From: Campylobacter bilis
Lineage (GTDB): Bacteria; Campylobacterota; Campylobacteria; Campylobacterales; Campylobacteraceae
Reading direction: 5' to 3'
DNA length: 64,000 nucleotides
NCBI RefSeq assembly: GCF_016806695.1
Contig: NZ_WUED01000006.1
Span: forward strand, 43,627-107,626
Shown here: positions 26,784 through 36,954 of the stretch, one piece after another
Numbering within the stretch: the first letter of the stretch is position 1
How the letters are laid out: each line of letters starts with the position of its first letter
Translations under genes and position numbers: made by a program
The notes under the pieces: model-generated
Seen by the model: only the letters and a program-made list of their open reading frames with translations
The model's database searches: none
Told to the model about the DNA's origin: nothing

Positions 26784-28241
26784 ATGAAAATTGTAAAACG
26801 AGCTTTAACTTTTGAAGACGTATTATTGCGTCCTGGATATTCTGAGGTTTTGCCTAAAGAAGTAAAAATCCATACTCGATTAACTAAAAATATTACTTTA
26901 AATATGCCCTTAATTTCAGCTGCAATGGATACAGTAACTGAGCATAGAACTGCTATTATGATGGCAAGACTTGGAGGTCTTGGAGTGATTCATAAAAATA
27001 TGGATATTGCCTCACAAGTAAGGGAGGTAAAACGCGTTAAAAAAAGTGAAAGTGGTGTGATTATTGATCCTATTTTTATAAACCCAAAATCAAGTATAGC
27101 ACAGGCTTTAGAAATCATGGCAGAATATAGAATTTCAGGAGTTCCTGTAGTGGATAAGAATAAAAAGCTTATAGGAATTCTTACTAATCGTGATTTAAGA
27201 TTTGAAAATGATTATTCAATTTTAGTTGAAAATGTGATGACAAAAATGCCTTTAATCACTGCTCTTAAAGGTTGTACTTTAGATGATGCAGAGAAGATTT
27301 TTAATACAAATAAAGTAGAAAAACTTCCTATAATTGATGATCAAGGACATTTAGAAGGTCTTATTACTATAAAAGATTTAAAAAAACGCAAAGAATATCC
27401 AGATGCTAATAAAGATCGTTTTGGAAGACTTCGTGTGGGTGCGGCTATAGGGGTTGGGCAATTAGATCGTGTTGATGCTTTGGTTGAAGCGGGTGTAGAT
27501 GTTATAGTGCTTGATTCAGCACATGGGCATTCTAAGGGCATTATTGATACGATAAAGGCTATTAAGGCTAAGTATAATGATTTAGAACTTATTGCGGGTA
27601 ATATTGCCACAGCTACAGCTGCAAGAATGCTTTGCGAAGCAGGAGTAGATGCACTTAAAGTAGGTATTGGGCCAGGAAGTATTTGTACAACCCGTATTGT
27701 TTCAGGTGTAGGAGTTCCTCAAATTTCAGCTATTGATGAGTGTGTTCAAGAGGCAAATAAATTTGATATTCCAGTGATTGCTGATGGGGGGATTAAATAT
27801 TCAGGCGATATTGCAAAGGCTTTAGCAGCGGGTGCGAGTTCTATCATGATAGGTTCTTTACTTGCAGGAACGGATGAGAGTCCAGGAGAGCTTTTTACTT
27901 ATCAAGGCAGACAATACAAGGCTTATAGGGGTATGGGTTCTCTTGGAGCCATGCAAAAAGGAAGTTCAGACAGATATTTTCAACAAGGAGTGGCACAAGA
28001 GAAATTAGTCCCTGAAGGCATAGAAGGACGTGTTCCTTATGTAGGAAATATAAAAAGTGTCGTGCATCAGCTTTTAGGTGGTTTACGTTCTTCTATGGGT
28101 TATGTGGGTGCAAAGGATATTAAAGATTTTCAAGATAAGGCCGAATTTGTTGAGATTACAACTGCGGGATTAAAAGAAAGCCATGTGCATGATGTTGTTA
28201 TTACACATGAGGCACCAAATTATAAGGTGAATAATCAATGA
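26784..28241 (+). CDS. guaB: Inosine-5'-monophosphate dehydrogenase
   Basis: A 485-aa TIM-barrel enzyme oxidising IMP to XMP in GMP synthesis. The catalytic Cys301 lies in [10 protein letters not shown]. Two CBS domains are inserted at about 95-205 ([20 protein letters not shown], then [19 protein letters not shown]). The flap motif RGMGSLGAM is present. GGATAAAG precedes the ATG. The stop overlaps the xseB start (ATGA). Confidence 0.97.
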   Translation: MKIVKRALTFEDVLLRPGYSEVLPKEVKIHTRLTKNITLNMPLISAAMDTVTEHRTAIMMARLGGLGVIHKNMDIASQVREVKRVKKSESGVIIDPIFINPKSSIAQALEIMAEYRISGVPVVDKNKKLIGILTNRDLRFENDYSILVENVMTKMPLITALKGCTLDDAEKIFNTNKVEKLPIIDDQGHLEGLITIKDLKKRKEYPDANKDRFGRLRVGAAIGVGQLDRVDALVEAGVDVIVLDSAHGHSKGIIDTIKAIKAKYNDLELIAGNIATATAARMLCEAGVDALKVGIGPGSICTTRIVSGVGVPQISAIDECVQEANKFDIPVIADGGIKYSGDIAKALAAGASSIMIGSLLAGTDESPGELFTYQGRQYKAYRGMGSLGAMQKGSSDRYFQQGVAQEKLVPEGIEGRVPYVGNIKSVVHQLLGGLRSSMGYVGAKDIKDFQDKAEFVEITTAGLKESHVHDVVITHEAPNYKVNNQ

Positions 28242-28411
28242 GTTTTGAAGCAAATTTAAAGCAAGCTAATGAAGCTTTAGAGAAATTAAACAATCAAGAA
28301 CTCGCTTTAGATGAAAGTATAAAAATTTATAAAGAGGGTTTAAAGAGCATTAAAAAAGCAAGATTAGCGCTTGAAAAAGCAAAATTAGAAGTGGAACAAA
28401 TCGATGAGTAA
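28238..28411 (+). CDS. xseB: Exodeoxyribonuclease VII small subunit
   Basis: A 57-aa helical protein. It has the XseB pattern [18 protein letters not shown], then [15 protein letters not shown] and a second helix ending [10 protein letters not shown]. XseB associates with XseA to degrade single-stranded DNA. ATG at 28238 overlaps the guaB stop (ATGA), and its end overlaps the next gene by eight bases. Its small size makes it easy to miss. Confidence 0.85.
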   Translation: MSFEANLKQANEALEKLNNQELALDESIKIYKEGLKSIKKARLALEKAKLEVEQIDE

Positions 28412-29192
28412 AATAGCAGCTTTGCAATTTCCTACTTTGGCTTTAAGTGAGTCAAGGCTTGATTATTATCTTAAGGCGTCAAAAGATAATGGGGTAAATT
28501 TAGTGGTTTTAGGAGAATATGTGATCAATAGCTTTTTTATAGAGCTTTTGCATATGCCAAAAAATATGATCAAAGAACAAAGTGAAACTAAAAAAGAAAG
28601 CTTAATAAAGTTGGCTAAAAAATACGAACTTGAAATTATTGCACCTTATGTCAGTGTAGAAGATAAAGGATACAAAAAGCTTTGTTTAAAAGTCTCATCT
28701 AATAATATTAAAACTTATGAACAACAAATTTTAATGCCTTATGATCATTGGAATGAGGAAAAATTTTTTGCTAATAAAGTCAGTAAAGATTTAAAAATTT
28801 TTACTTTTAATTATGATAAATTAAAATGCGCTTTGCTTTTTGGTTTTGAAATACATTTTGATGTTTTTTGGTATCAAATTATGTCTAAAAAAATCGATTT
28901 AGTTATAGTGCCTAGTGCTTGTACTTTTCAAAGCAAGCAAAGATGGGAAGAGCTTTTAAAAACAAGGGCTTTTTTAAACTCTACAAGTATTTTAAGGGTA
29001 AACCGCATAGGTAAGGCAAAAGAAGAATGGAATTTTTATGGTGATACTATGTTTATCAATGCTTTTGGAGAGATAGAAAGCCGATTGGGATTTGAAGAAG
29101 AAATGCTTATAATTGAACCTAAAAAAAGCGATGAAGCAAGAAAAATTTGGGCTTTTGATAAAATAGTTAAAAATTTGGAATTAAAATCATAA
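28404..29192 (+). CDS. Nitrilase-fold protein lacking two catalytic residues
   Basis: A 262-aa protein of the carbon-nitrogen hydrolase superfamily. Glu38 (VVLGEYVIN) fits the first catalytic residue. The Lys position reads Gln107 in [10 protein letters not shown], and the nucleophile Cys position reads Gly147 in LLFGFEIHF, aligned to the family's l-I-C-Y-D-x-x-F motif. Unless the alignment is wrong, it cannot be a hydrolase. Residues around the site ([29 protein letters not shown]) are preserved, so a binding or structural role is possible. It follows xseB closely. Confidence 0.72.
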   Translation: MSKIAALQFPTLALSESRLDYYLKASKDNGVNLVVLGEYVINSFFIELLHMPKNMIKEQSETKKESLIKLAKKYELEIIAPYVSVEDKGYKKLCLKVSSNNIKTYEQQILMPYDHWNEEKFFANKVSKDLKIFTFNYDKLKCALLFGFEIHFDVFWYQIMSKKIDLVIVPSACTFQSKQRWEELLKTRAFLNSTSILRVNRIGKAKEEWNFYGDTMFINAFGEIESRLGFEEEMLIIEPKKSDEARKIWAFDKIVKNLELKS

Positions 29193-29414
29193 TCTTGTTT
29201 TTAGTGTTTTTTATAAAAATTTATTTTGATTTAAAAGGCCTTATTTTATGGGGTTAATTATAAATCTTAATTCTTAGATTTATTATGTTTTTATAATCTT
29301 ACAAAACAACAATGGCTTTATAATTTATTAGATTTTATTTTAATAATTTTGCTAAATAGCCTAAAGTAAAGGTGTTTTAGGAAGAATTTATATTTTTTTT
29401 TAGCAAAAAAGTGC

Positions 29415-29420
29415 TAGAAT
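29415..29420 (+). promoter_or_regulatory. Extended -10 box for murC
   Basis: TAGAAT preceded by TGC gives TGnTAGAAT, about 27 bases before the murC ATG. The A-rich DNA upstream fits the Campylobacter sigma-70 pattern without a -35 box. The 254-base gap before murC otherwise holds no gene, only AT-rich DNA. Confidence 0.55.
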
Positions 29421-29446
29421 TTAAGCTTTAAATTATAAAGGTTTCA

Positions 29447-30745
29447 ATGATGAAAAAGATTCATTTTATCGGTATAGGTGGCATAGGGATCTCTGCTTTG
29501 GCAAGATTTTTGAAAGAAAAAGGCTATGAAACCAGTGGAAGTGATATTAAAGAAAGTAAAATTACTAAAGAACTTGTAAAAGAAGGTATTAAGGTTAATA
29601 TCCCTCATTCTCAAGAGCATGTTGTGGGTAAAGATTTGGTGATTTATTCTGCTGCTATTAAAGAAGATAATCCTGAATTTAAATATGCTAAAAAAATGGG
29701 CATTAAGTGTCTTTCACGCAAAGAGGCTTTGCCACTTATTTTAAAAGACAAAAGAGTTTTTGCAGTCGCTGGAGCACATGGTAAAAGCACGACTTCAAGT
29801 ATTTTAGTATCTTTGCTTGATGATGCTTCTGTGATTATTGGTGCGATTTTAAAAGAATTAGGATCAAATATGATCTATAAAGAAAGCAAAAACCTTATTT
29901 TTGAAGCCGATGAAAGTGATAGTTCTTTTTTAAATTCCAATCCTTATTTGGCTATAGTTACCAATGCAGAAGCAGAGCATTTAGAGCATTATGATAATGA
30001 AGTTTCAAGGCTTCATAATGCTTATGAAAGTTTTTTGGATATAGCTAAAATACGTGTGATTAATGCTGAGGATGACTTTTTAAAAAACTATCAAAAAGAT
30101 TCTATTAAGCTTTATCCTAGTAAAGATATTAAAAACTGTACTATGCGTATAGAGAATTTCAAACCTTTTACGAGTTTTGAATTAAAAGATTTGGGTCAAT
30201 TTACAGTTTTTGGCATGGGTTATCATTTGGCTTTAGATGCTTCTTTAGCGATTTTAGCGGCTTTGAATTTTTTAGATGTAAAAACTATAAAAGCAAGACT
30301 TAAAAATTATCAAGGTATTAAAAAGCGTTTTGATATTTTGCATGCAGATGAAAATTGGGCTTTAATTGATGATTATGGTCATCATCCAACTGAAATTAAA
30401 GCCACTTTAATTGCTGCAAAAGAATATGCAAAATTGGCCGGATATAAAAAACTTACTGCCATTTTTCAACCGCACCGTTATACGCGTTTAGCGGCTAATT
30501 TAAATGAATTTGCAAAGACTTTTGAATTTGTTGATGAGCTTGTAATCTTGCCTGTTTATGCTGCTGGAGAACAAGCTATAGAGCTTGATTTAAGATCAGT
30601 TTTTCCTAAGGCCTTGTTCGTCCAAGATATTAAAAGAGAAGGTATGTTTTTGAAAGCTTTTGAAGGACAGGTTTTTAAAGAAGGTTTGATTATAGGTTTT
30701 GGTGCTGGAGATATTAGTAATAAATTAAGGCAGAAGAATGAGTAA
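29447..30745 (+). CDS. murC: UDP-N-acetylmuramate-L-alanine ligase
   Basis: A 432-aa Mur ligase adding L-Ala to UDP-MurNAc. The N-terminal motif is HFIGIGGIGISALARFL. The ATP loop GAHGKSTTSS lies near residue 109. EADESDSSF, NAEAEHLEHYD, DDYGHHPTEI and FQPHRYTR follow in the expected order. Either of two adjacent ATGs (29447, 29450) could be the start. It overlaps the next gene by eight bases. Confidence 0.96.
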   Translation: MMKKIHFIGIGGIGISALARFLKEKGYETSGSDIKESKITKELVKEGIKVNIPHSQEHVVGKDLVIYSAAIKEDNPEFKYAKKMGIKCLSRKEALPLILKDKRVFAVAGAHGKSTTSSILVSLLDDASVIIGAILKELGSNMIYKESKNLIFEADESDSSFLNSNPYLAIVTNAEAEHLEHYDNEVSRLHNAYESFLDIAKIRVINAEDDFLKNYQKDSIKLYPSKDIKNCTMRIENFKPFTSFELKDLGQFTVFGMGYHLALDASLAILAALNFLDVKTIKARLKNYQGIKKRFDILHADENWALIDDYGHHPTEIKATLIAAKEYAKLAGYKKLTAIFQPHRYTRLAANLNEFAKTFEFVDELVILPVYAAGEQAIELDLRSVFPKALFVQDIKREGMFLKAFEGQVFKEGLIIGFGAGDISNKLRQKNE

Positions 30746-31082
30746 GATTGTAATTTATGTTGTAATTTGTTTATTTTTGTTTTTATTTACTTTTGCTTTA
30801 CGTGAGAAACTAGGAAAGAAAACCATGCCTTTGTTTGGTATTTTGCTGGGAACTTTTATTGTTATAGCATTTTTTTTTGAAATTAAAAATACACAAAAAA
30901 GTCATTTAAGAAGTGCTATTATTGTTGCTTTTAATCAAAATAAAAATATTTTGTGTAATGATTTAAATATTTCTAAGCTTTATTTTAATTATGAATTTGG
31001 CACAGGAAGCTTTGTTTCAAAAGACAATAATCAAAGTTTTAATTCTTTAATCATAGATATTAAAGATTGTAGGTTAAAATGA
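30738..31082 (+). CDS. Small two-helix membrane protein, unknown function
   Basis: A 114-aa protein with two predicted membrane helices at about 4-20 and 33-48, separated by a basic loop (REKLGKKTM). The hydrophilic C-terminal 65 residues contain two cysteines (near 73 and 111). It overlaps murC upstream and mutS2 downstream by a few bases, so it is translationally coupled to both. No family recognised. Confidence 0.7.
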   Translation: MSKIVIYVVICLFLFLFTFALREKLGKKTMPLFGILLGTFIVIAFFFEIKNTQKSHLRSAIIVAFNQNKNILCNDLNISKLYFNYEFGTGSFVSKDNNQSFNSLIIDIKDCRLK

Positions 31083-33286
31083 ATGAATCAAAAGAAGAAT
31101 TGATTTTAAAACTTGATTTAAATGATTATTTAAAAGATTTCAAAGCCTTATTTGCAAGAGAAAAAGACATATTTTTACAAGGCGATTCTAATTTGCATTT
31201 TAAACGGATTGATGAGCTTTGTAAGCTTGATTTTCCTGCTTTACCTGAGCTTAGCAATCTTGATAAAGCTTTAGTGCATTTAAGTAAGCAAGGAATTTTG
31301 CATTTAGATGAGATTTTTGAATTTGTAAAAATTTTTCGTTATTTTCAAAAGCTTAAAAAATTAAATTTAGGATCGCATTTAAATGCTTGGTTAGAAAAGA
31401 TAGAATTAAGTCGCGAAATTTTAGAATTTAGTTTAAATTTCGATGAAAAAGGCGAGTTAGAAGAAAGTTTAGATCAAAGATTAATAAATCTTAATCTTGC
31501 TTTAAAAATTAAAAAAGAAAATATTTTAGGGGAGTTTAAAAAATTTTGCTTTAATAAGGCTTTAATGCCTTATCTTATAGATACACAAATTCATCTTATA
31601 AATGATGTCCAAGCCTTGCTTGTAAGGGGTGGATTTCATCATGTTATAAAGGCAAATATCGTAGGCAGAAGCCAAGGGGGTGGTTTTTATATCCTTCCTT
31701 TAAGCATTGAAAATTTACAAAATGATATAGAAAAGATTAAAAATCAAAAAGAAGAAATTTATTATGAGTATGCTAAAAATTTTTCTGCATTTTTAACAAA
31801 AAATTTATTGTTTTTGAAATTTATTAATAATGCTTTTGATCTTTTTGATCACTATAGTGCTAGGGTTTTATTGGCTAAAAAAAGAGATTTAGAATTTGTT
31901 TTGTGTGATCAAAGTAGGGATTTAGTACTTAGAGATTTTGCACATCCTGCTTTAAAGAATCCAAAAAGTGTGAGTGTGGAATTTAAAAAACAAGTTTTAA
32001 TCATCACAGGTGTAAATGCTGGTGGAAAATCCATGCTTTTAAAATCCATACTAAGTGCGGCATTTTTAGCTAAGCATCTTTTACCTATGTGCATTAATGC
32101 TAATAAAAGCAAAATAGGTACTTTTAAGGAAATTCAAGCCATTATAGAAGATCCTCAAAATGTTAAAAATGATATTTCGACTTTTGCGGGTAGGATGTTA
32201 CATTTTTCTAAATTTTTTTCTAAAAAAGATTTATTTTTAGGTATTGATGAAATAGAGCTTGGGACAGATTTTGAAGAGGCAGCTTGCTTATATAGTGTTT
32301 TGATCTTAAAACTTTTAGATAAAGGGCTTAAAATTGTCATTACTACCCATCATAAGCGTCTTGCTATGCTTTTAGCTAAAAATAAAGAAGTAGAATTAAT
32401 CGCTGCTTTATATGATGAAGAAAATTCGCGTCCAAAATATGAGTTTTTAGAAGGTATTATAGGCAAGTCTTATGCCTTTGAAACAGCTTTGCGTTATCAA
32501 ATTCCATACAATTTAGTTCAAGAGGCTAAAAAACTTTATGGCGAAGATAAGGAGAATTTAGAAGATCTTGTGGGTAAAAATATCAACCTTGAGTTAGAAT
32601 TAAAAGCAAAGCTTCAAAGTGTAGAGAAAAAAGAGCAAAAAGTTGATGAGCTTTTGTTTGCTTTAAAAGAACAAAAAGAAAAAAACGAACAAGAATTTCG
32701 TATCAATTTAAGCAAATTAGAGCTTGAATTTCACAAGGCCATCCAAGAAGCTAGAAAAACCATCCAACTTATAGATACCAAAGAAAAACAAAGAAGCTTA
32801 AATAAAGCTAATGAGTTAAAACGTAGTATTGTTTTACCAAGTATGCAGCACAATGAAGAATTAAGAATAGGGGATTTTGTAAAATACGAAAAAATCAAAG
32901 GTCAAATCATAGCCATTTCAAAAAATGATGCTACGCTTGAAAGCGATGGATTAAAACTTCGAGTACCTTTAAAATTGCTTAAAAAAAGCAGTGCTGCAAT
33001 CAAATTAGAATCAAAAACAAGTATTAGCATCATTAAGCCAAATAATCTTAGTGTGAGTTTAGATTTACATGGGCTTAGAAGCGATGAGGCTATTTTAAGA
33101 CTTGATAAATTTTTATCAGATGCTTTAATAGCTGGCTTTGATGAGGTCTTAGTATATCATGGTATGGGTACAGGAAAGCTTGCCTTTGCTGTAAGAGAAT
33201 TTTTAAAAGCACATAAAAGTGTGAAAAGCTTTGCTGATGCACCTATAAATCAAGGTGGTTTTGGTGCTAAGATAGTAAAATTATGA
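31079..33286 (+). CDS. mutS2: MutS2-family ATPase / endonuclease
   Basis: A 735-aa protein. The MutS-type ATPase has Walker A ITGVNAGGKSMLLK near residue 310 and Walker B LFLGIDEIELGTDFEE near residue 389. A long coiled coil spans about 500-580. The C-terminal Smr nuclease domain shows SLDLHGLRSDEAI and HGMGTGKL. It lacks the mismatch-binding N-terminus of MutS1. In H. pylori MutS2 suppresses homologous recombination, and recent work in other bacteria places it at collided ribosomes. Confidence 0.95.
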   Translation: MNESKEELILKLDLNDYLKDFKALFAREKDIFLQGDSNLHFKRIDELCKLDFPALPELSNLDKALVHLSKQGILHLDEIFEFVKIFRYFQKLKKLNLGSHLNAWLEKIELSREILEFSLNFDEKGELEESLDQRLINLNLALKIKKENILGEFKKFCFNKALMPYLIDTQIHLINDVQALLVRGGFHHVIKANIVGRSQGGGFYILPLSIENLQNDIEKIKNQKEEIYYEYAKNFSAFLTKNLLFLKFINNAFDLFDHYSARVLLAKKRDLEFVLCDQSRDLVLRDFAHPALKNPKSVSVEFKKQVLIITGVNAGGKSMLLKSILSAAFLAKHLLPMCINANKSKIGTFKEIQAIIEDPQNVKNDISTFAGRMLHFSKFFSKKDLFLGIDEIELGTDFEEAACLYSVLILKLLDKGLKIVITTHHKRLAMLLAKNKEVELIAALYDEENSRPKYEFLEGIIGKSYAFETALRYQIPYNLVQEAKKLYGEDKENLEDLVGKNINLELELKAKLQSVEKKEQKVDELLFALKEQKEKNEQEFRINLSKLELEFHKAIQEARKTIQLIDTKEKQRSLNKANELKRSIVLPSMQHNEELRIGDFVKYEKIKGQIIAISKNDATLESDGLKLRVPLKLLKKSSAAIKLESKTSISIIKPNNLSVSLDLHGLRSDEAILRLDKFLSDALIAGFDEVLVYHGMGTGKLAFAVREFLKAHKSVKSFADAPINQGGFGAKIVKL

Positions 33287-33447
33287 GTAAAACAGGCTTT
33301 GTGTGTTTATCAAGTTTATTGATAAAAAAATAAAAATATTTTTAAAAAAGATAATGATAAAAAGATATTTATTGTGATAAAATTCGTAAAAATATCATCA
33401 GTGTTGTAAAGAAATAGCACTAGATGTAAAATCAGTGGAAGATAGCA

Positions 33448-34047
33448 ATGTTTGATTCTTTTTTAAATGGTTTGTTTTTGGGTTTTGGGGTGAGTATTCC
33501 TTTTGGTCCTGTTAATATTTTGATTTTAACTTATGCTTTAAAAGCTTTTAAAAATTCTATTGCTGTAGGTCTTGGGGCCTTTAGTATAGATATGTGTTAT
33601 TTGTTTTTAGCACAATTTGGGCTTTTAAAACTCTTAGATAATGTTTTTTTCACTCGTTTTTTGGCAATTTTTGGTTTTTGTTTTTTAACTTATATGGCTT
33701 ATTTGATGTTAAAAAAGAAAAATGAGACTTTAAATGTGCAAGCTAAAGAATTTCAAGAAAAGCTTTTTAAAAGCTATATTAAAGGAATTGTTTTAAACGG
33801 TTCTAATCCTTTTGTGATAGGTTTTTGGCTTAGCACTGCTAGTGTGGTTTTAAATAATGATCATGCTTATTGTATGAGCTTAGGGCTTGTTGTGGCTATT
33901 CTTTTTTGGATTAGCGTTTTAGCTTTTGTAGTGGCAAGATATAGTAGTTTTTTTAGCGTAAAGGTTATATTTATAATCAATATATTTTCAGCTATAATTA
34001 TAGAATATTTTGCTTTTAGTTTATTATATAAAATTTTCATAGGATGA
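33448..34047 (+). CDS. LysE-family amino-acid exporter
   Basis: A 199-aa membrane protein with five or six helices. The LysE/RhtB signature is FGVSIPFGPVNILIL, followed by LGAFSIDM. The later motif NGSNPFVIGFWLS matches the family's N-P--(I/V) turn in helix four. The substrate cannot be inferred. It lies three bases ahead of dapE. The 161-base gap to mutS2 contains only AT-rich sequence with a weak inverted repeat. Confidence 0.85.
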   Translation: MFDSFLNGLFLGFGVSIPFGPVNILILTYALKAFKNSIAVGLGAFSIDMCYLFLAQFGLLKLLDNVFFTRFLAIFGFCFLTYMAYLMLKKKNETLNVQAKEFQEKLFKSYIKGIVLNGSNPFVIGFWLSTASVVLNNDHAYCMSLGLVVAILFWISVLAFVVARYSSFFSVKVIFIINIFSAIIIEYFAFSLLYKIFIG

Positions 34048-34050
34048 AAA

Positions 34051-35148
34051 ATGAATGCAAAAGAATTTTTAATAGAACTTTTAAAATTTAAATCCATTAC
34101 GCCAAATGATGATGGAGCTTTAAATTTTATAGCTATGGAGCTTAATGATTTTGAAGCTTTTTTTATAGAAGAACAAGGAATTAAAAATCTCTTACTTACT
34201 AAGAAATTTAAAGATGAGGGAGATCATTTGGCTTTTGGTGGGCATGTGGATGTAGTACCTACAGGTCAAGGATGGAAAAGTGATCCTTTTAAGCCTTTGG
34301 AAAAAGAGGGTTTTATCTATGCAAGAGGCGCACAAGATATGAAAAGTGGAGTGGCGGCCTTTGTGCATGCGGTAAAAAATGCTGATTTTAAAGGATCAAG
34401 GCTTAGTCTTATTTTAACTAGCGATGAAGAAGGGGAAGCTTTATACGGGACTAAGATTGTTTTAGAATGGATGAAAGAAAGAAATATTTTGCCCGATTAT
34501 GCAGTAGTTGCAGAGCCAACTTGTGTTAGAAAAATAGGTGATAACATTAAAATAGGGCGTCGAGGATCTATTAATGGTAAGCTTTTAATACGCGGAAAAC
34601 AAGGACATGCAGCTTATCCTGAAAAATGCATCAATCCTGTGCATGATTTTGCACCTGTTTTAAGGCTTTTAGCGGGCTTTGATTTAGATCCTGGTAGTAC
34701 TCAATTTGATCCTTCAAAAATAGTTATAACCGATATACATGCAGGTATGCAAGTTAGCAATGTAACCCCAAATGATTTAAGTTTGATGTTTAATGTGCGT
34801 AATTCCCCTGATACGAGTTTAGAAGATGTTAAAAACTATGTGGAAAAGATTTGTTATGGACTTAGGTATGAGCTTGATTTAAGGCAATCAAGCGAGCCTT
34901 TTTTAACCTCTATAGATAATAAAATCGTGCAAAAACTTAAACAAAGCGTGGAAAAAATCACTCAAGAAATTCCTCATCTTAATACCAAAGGTGGTACTAG
35001 TGATGCAAGATATTTTGCAAAATATGGAGTAAGAGTAGTAGAATTTGGTGTTTGCAATGATACAATTCATGCTATTGATGAAAGAGTAAGTGTGCAAGAA
35101 TTTGAAAAACTTTGTTTGGTTTTTAAGGATTTAGTGGAGAATTTTTAG
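34051..35148 (+). CDS. dapE: Succinyl-diaminopimelate desuccinylase
   Basis: A 365-aa M20-type dizinc hydrolase in lysine and meso-DAP synthesis. Metal ligands are visible: His and Asp in [21 protein letters not shown], the catalytic Glu in TSDEEGEA, and a C-terminal His in the segment [13 protein letters not shown]. The dimerisation domain begins near residue 175 with [10 protein letters not shown]. It supplies DAP for the peptidoglycan made by MurC, MurG and FtsW in this window. Confidence 0.95.
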   Translation: MNAKEFLIELLKFKSITPNDDGALNFIAMELNDFEAFFIEEQGIKNLLLTKKFKDEGDHLAFGGHVDVVPTGQGWKSDPFKPLEKEGFIYARGAQDMKSGVAAFVHAVKNADFKGSRLSLILTSDEEGEALYGTKIVLEWMKERNILPDYAVVAEPTCVRKIGDNIKIGRRGSINGKLLIRGKQGHAAYPEKCINPVHDFAPVLRLLAGFDLDPGSTQFDPSKIVITDIHAGMQVSNVTPNDLSLMFNVRNSPDTSLEDVKNYVEKICYGLRYELDLRQSSEPFLTSIDNKIVQKLKQSVEKITQEIPHLNTKGGTSDARYFAKYGVRVVEFGVCNDTIHAIDERVSVQEFEKLCLVFKDLVENF

Positions 35149-35196
35149 GCAAAAGTGTGCCAATCAGTCTTATTTATAAAATCTAAAAGGCTTTAA

Positions 35197-35388
35197 ATGA
35201 TTATTAATGGAGAAAAGCTTAATTTTAAAGAGCTTAGGTTTATAGACTATATACAAGAAAAGAATTTAAAGATAGAATTTATTGCTTTGGAATTAAATGG
35301 TGAGATTGTTCCAAGGGATGAATTTGAGAATTTGGTCTTTAGAGAAGATGACAAAGCTGAAATTGTAAGCTTTGTCGGAGGTGGTTGA
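35197..35388 (+). CDS. thiS: Sulfur carrier protein ThiS
   Basis: A 63-aa ubiquitin-like protein beginning MIINGEKLNFKEL and ending in the glycine tail VGGG needed for adenylation and thiocarboxylate formation. It donates sulfur to thiazole synthase. It leads the thiSFGH operon: thiF starts at the last base of its stop codon. The 48-base gap to dapE shows no riboswitch-like structure. Confidence 0.92.
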   Translation: MIINGEKLNFKELRFIDYIQEKNLKIEFIALELNGEIVPRDEFENLVFREDDKAEIVSFVGGG

Positions 35389-36188
35389 TGACAGTAAAAT
35401 TTAATGGCGAAGGAATCAATACAGACTTTAATAATACTTTAGATTTTTTTCAAAGTGTTAGTAAAAATGAAAACGATGTTTGGATAGTTAATGGTTTTGC
35501 TACGAAAGAAAAGTTAAAATTAAACGAAGGTGATGAGCTTTTTTGTATAGAAAAAAATGTAATACCACCTTATGAAGCATTAGACTCTATGATGAGGGCA
35601 AGACATACTCCAAAGCTTCATGATAAACTTAAAATTTCAAGTGTGGCAGTGTGTGGTTTGGGCGGACTTGGATCTCATATAGCTATTCATTTAGCACGTA
35701 GTGGAGTAGGGTGTTTAAAGCTTATTGATTTTGATGTGGTTGAGCCTAGTAATCTTAATCGTCAGGCCTATCGCATTAATGATTTGGGTAAATTTAAAAC
35801 TGAAGCTTTAAAAGAGCAAATTAGTGAGATTAACCCTTATATCAGCGTTGAACTTTGCACTTTAAAAATCGATGAGGATAATTTAAAGTCTTTATTTAAA
35901 GGCATGGATATAGTTTGTGAGGCCTTTGATAGTGCTATGGCAAAGGCTATGATAGCACAAAATTTTCATAAATTTTATCCTCATATTACTTTAATTTGTG
36001 CTTCAGGGCTTGCAGGATATGGGGATAGTAATAGCATACAAACAAGAAAAATCGCTAAAAATTTTTATGTGTGCGGGGATTTAGTAAACAGTGCTAGGAT
36101 AGGAAATGGACTTATGGCACCACGCGTAAATATTTGTGCAGGACATCAAAGCAATCTTGTTTTAGAGCTTTTAGCAAGCAAGGAGTAA
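35388..36188 (+). CDS. thiF: ThiS adenylyltransferase ThiF
   Basis: A 266-aa E1-like enzyme. The Rossmann motif VCGLGGLGSHIAIHLARSG begins near residue 88, followed by DFDVVEPSNLNRQAYR. About 80 N-terminal residues, not found in MoeB-type proteins, resemble a degenerate beta-grasp domain. No C-terminal zinc cysteines are present, so it belongs to the shorter ThiF group. The frame extends to a TTG at 35385, but ATG at 35388 is preferred, with GGAGGTGG just upstream. Confidence 0.9.
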   Translation: MTVKFNGEGINTDFNNTLDFFQSVSKNENDVWIVNGFATKEKLKLNEGDELFCIEKNVIPPYEALDSMMRARHTPKLHDKLKISSVAVCGLGGLGSHIAIHLARSGVGCLKLIDFDVVEPSNLNRQAYRINDLGKFKTEALKEQISEINPYISVELCTLKIDEDNLKSLFKGMDIVCEAFDSAMAKAMIAQNFHKFYPHITLICASGLAGYGDSNSIQTRKIAKNFYVCGDLVNSARIGNGLMAPRVNICAGHQSNLVLELLASKE

Positions 36189-36190
36189 GA

Positions 36191-36952
36191 ATGGATGATA
36201 AATTAAAAATAGGCAAATACGAGTTTGATTCAAGATTTATTTTAGGTTCTGGAAAATATTCATTAGAGCTTATAAAATCAGCCATACAAGAAGCTAAAGC
36301 CCAAATTATAACCCTAGCTTTGCGTCGTGCAAATACAGGTAAGATTGCAAATATACTTGATTATATTCCTAAAAATATCACGCTTTTACCTAATACTTCA
36401 GGTGCAAGAAATGCCCATGAAGCTTTACGCATTGCAAGACTTTCAAGAGAGCTTGGCTGTGGCGATCTTATAAAAGTTGAAGTTATAAGCGATAGTAAGT
36501 ATTTATTGCCTGATAATTATGAGAGTGCTAAAGCTTGCGAGCTTTTGGTAAAAGAGGGTTTTACGCCTTTAGTTTATATGCATGCTGATCTTTATGCGGC
36601 TAGATCTATGCGTGATGCAGGAGCTGGGGCTATCATGCCATTAGGAGCACCTATTGGTACTAATAAGGGTTTGTGTGCTAAGGAATTTATACAAATTTTG
36701 CTTAATGAAATTGAACTTCCTATTATTGTGGATGCAGGTATTGGAACCCCTGCACAAGCTTGTGAAGCTATGCAAATGGGAGTGAGTGCAGTGATGGTAA
36801 ATACAGCCATAGCTGAGGCTAAAGATATAGCCTTAATGGCAAGGGCTTTTTCTTTAGCAGTTAAAGCCGGAAGAGAGGCTTATTTAGCCGGTTTAGCAAG
36901 TGTGAGTGAAGCTAGGGCAAGTTCTCCTTTGACGGGTTTTTTGCGAGATTGA
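36191..36952 (+). CDS. thiG: Thiazole synthase ThiG
   Basis: A 253-aa TIM-barrel enzyme making the thiazole ring from DXP, ThiS thiocarboxylate and dehydroglycine. Visible are SRFILGSGKY at the start, LLPNTSGARNAHEA, KVEVISDSKYLLPD, AGAGAIMPLGAPIG and VDAGIGTPAQA. The C-terminal tail is SPLTGFLRD. A longer frame opens inside thiF (36134), but ATG at 36191 has AAGGAG five bases upstream. Immediately after its stop lies the restriction-modification relic instead of thiH. Confidence 0.95.
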   Translation: MDDKLKIGKYEFDSRFILGSGKYSLELIKSAIQEAKAQIITLALRRANTGKIANILDYIPKNITLLPNTSGARNAHEALRIARLSRELGCGDLIKVEVISDSKYLLPDNYESAKACELLVKEGFTPLVYMHADLYAARSMRDAGAGAIMPLGAPIGTNKGLCAKEFIQILLNEIELPIIVDAGIGTPAQACEAMQMGVSAVMVNTAIAEAKDIALMARAFSLAVKAGREAYLAGLASVSEARASSPLTGFLRD

Positions 36953-36954
36953 GA

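Noticed and set aside
29261..29282. Inverted repeat TAAATCT / AGATTTA before murC
   Set aside because: Seven AT-rich pairs in AT-rich DNA, expected by chance, and no T-run follows directly.
33306..33326. Inverted repeat TTTATCAA / TTGATAAA after mutS2
   Set aside because: Eight AT-rich base pairs followed by As, not Ts, on the + strand. Too weak to call a terminator.
35149..35196. Possible TPP riboswitch before thiS
   Set aside because: The gap is only 48 bases and has none of the conserved TPP aptamer elements.
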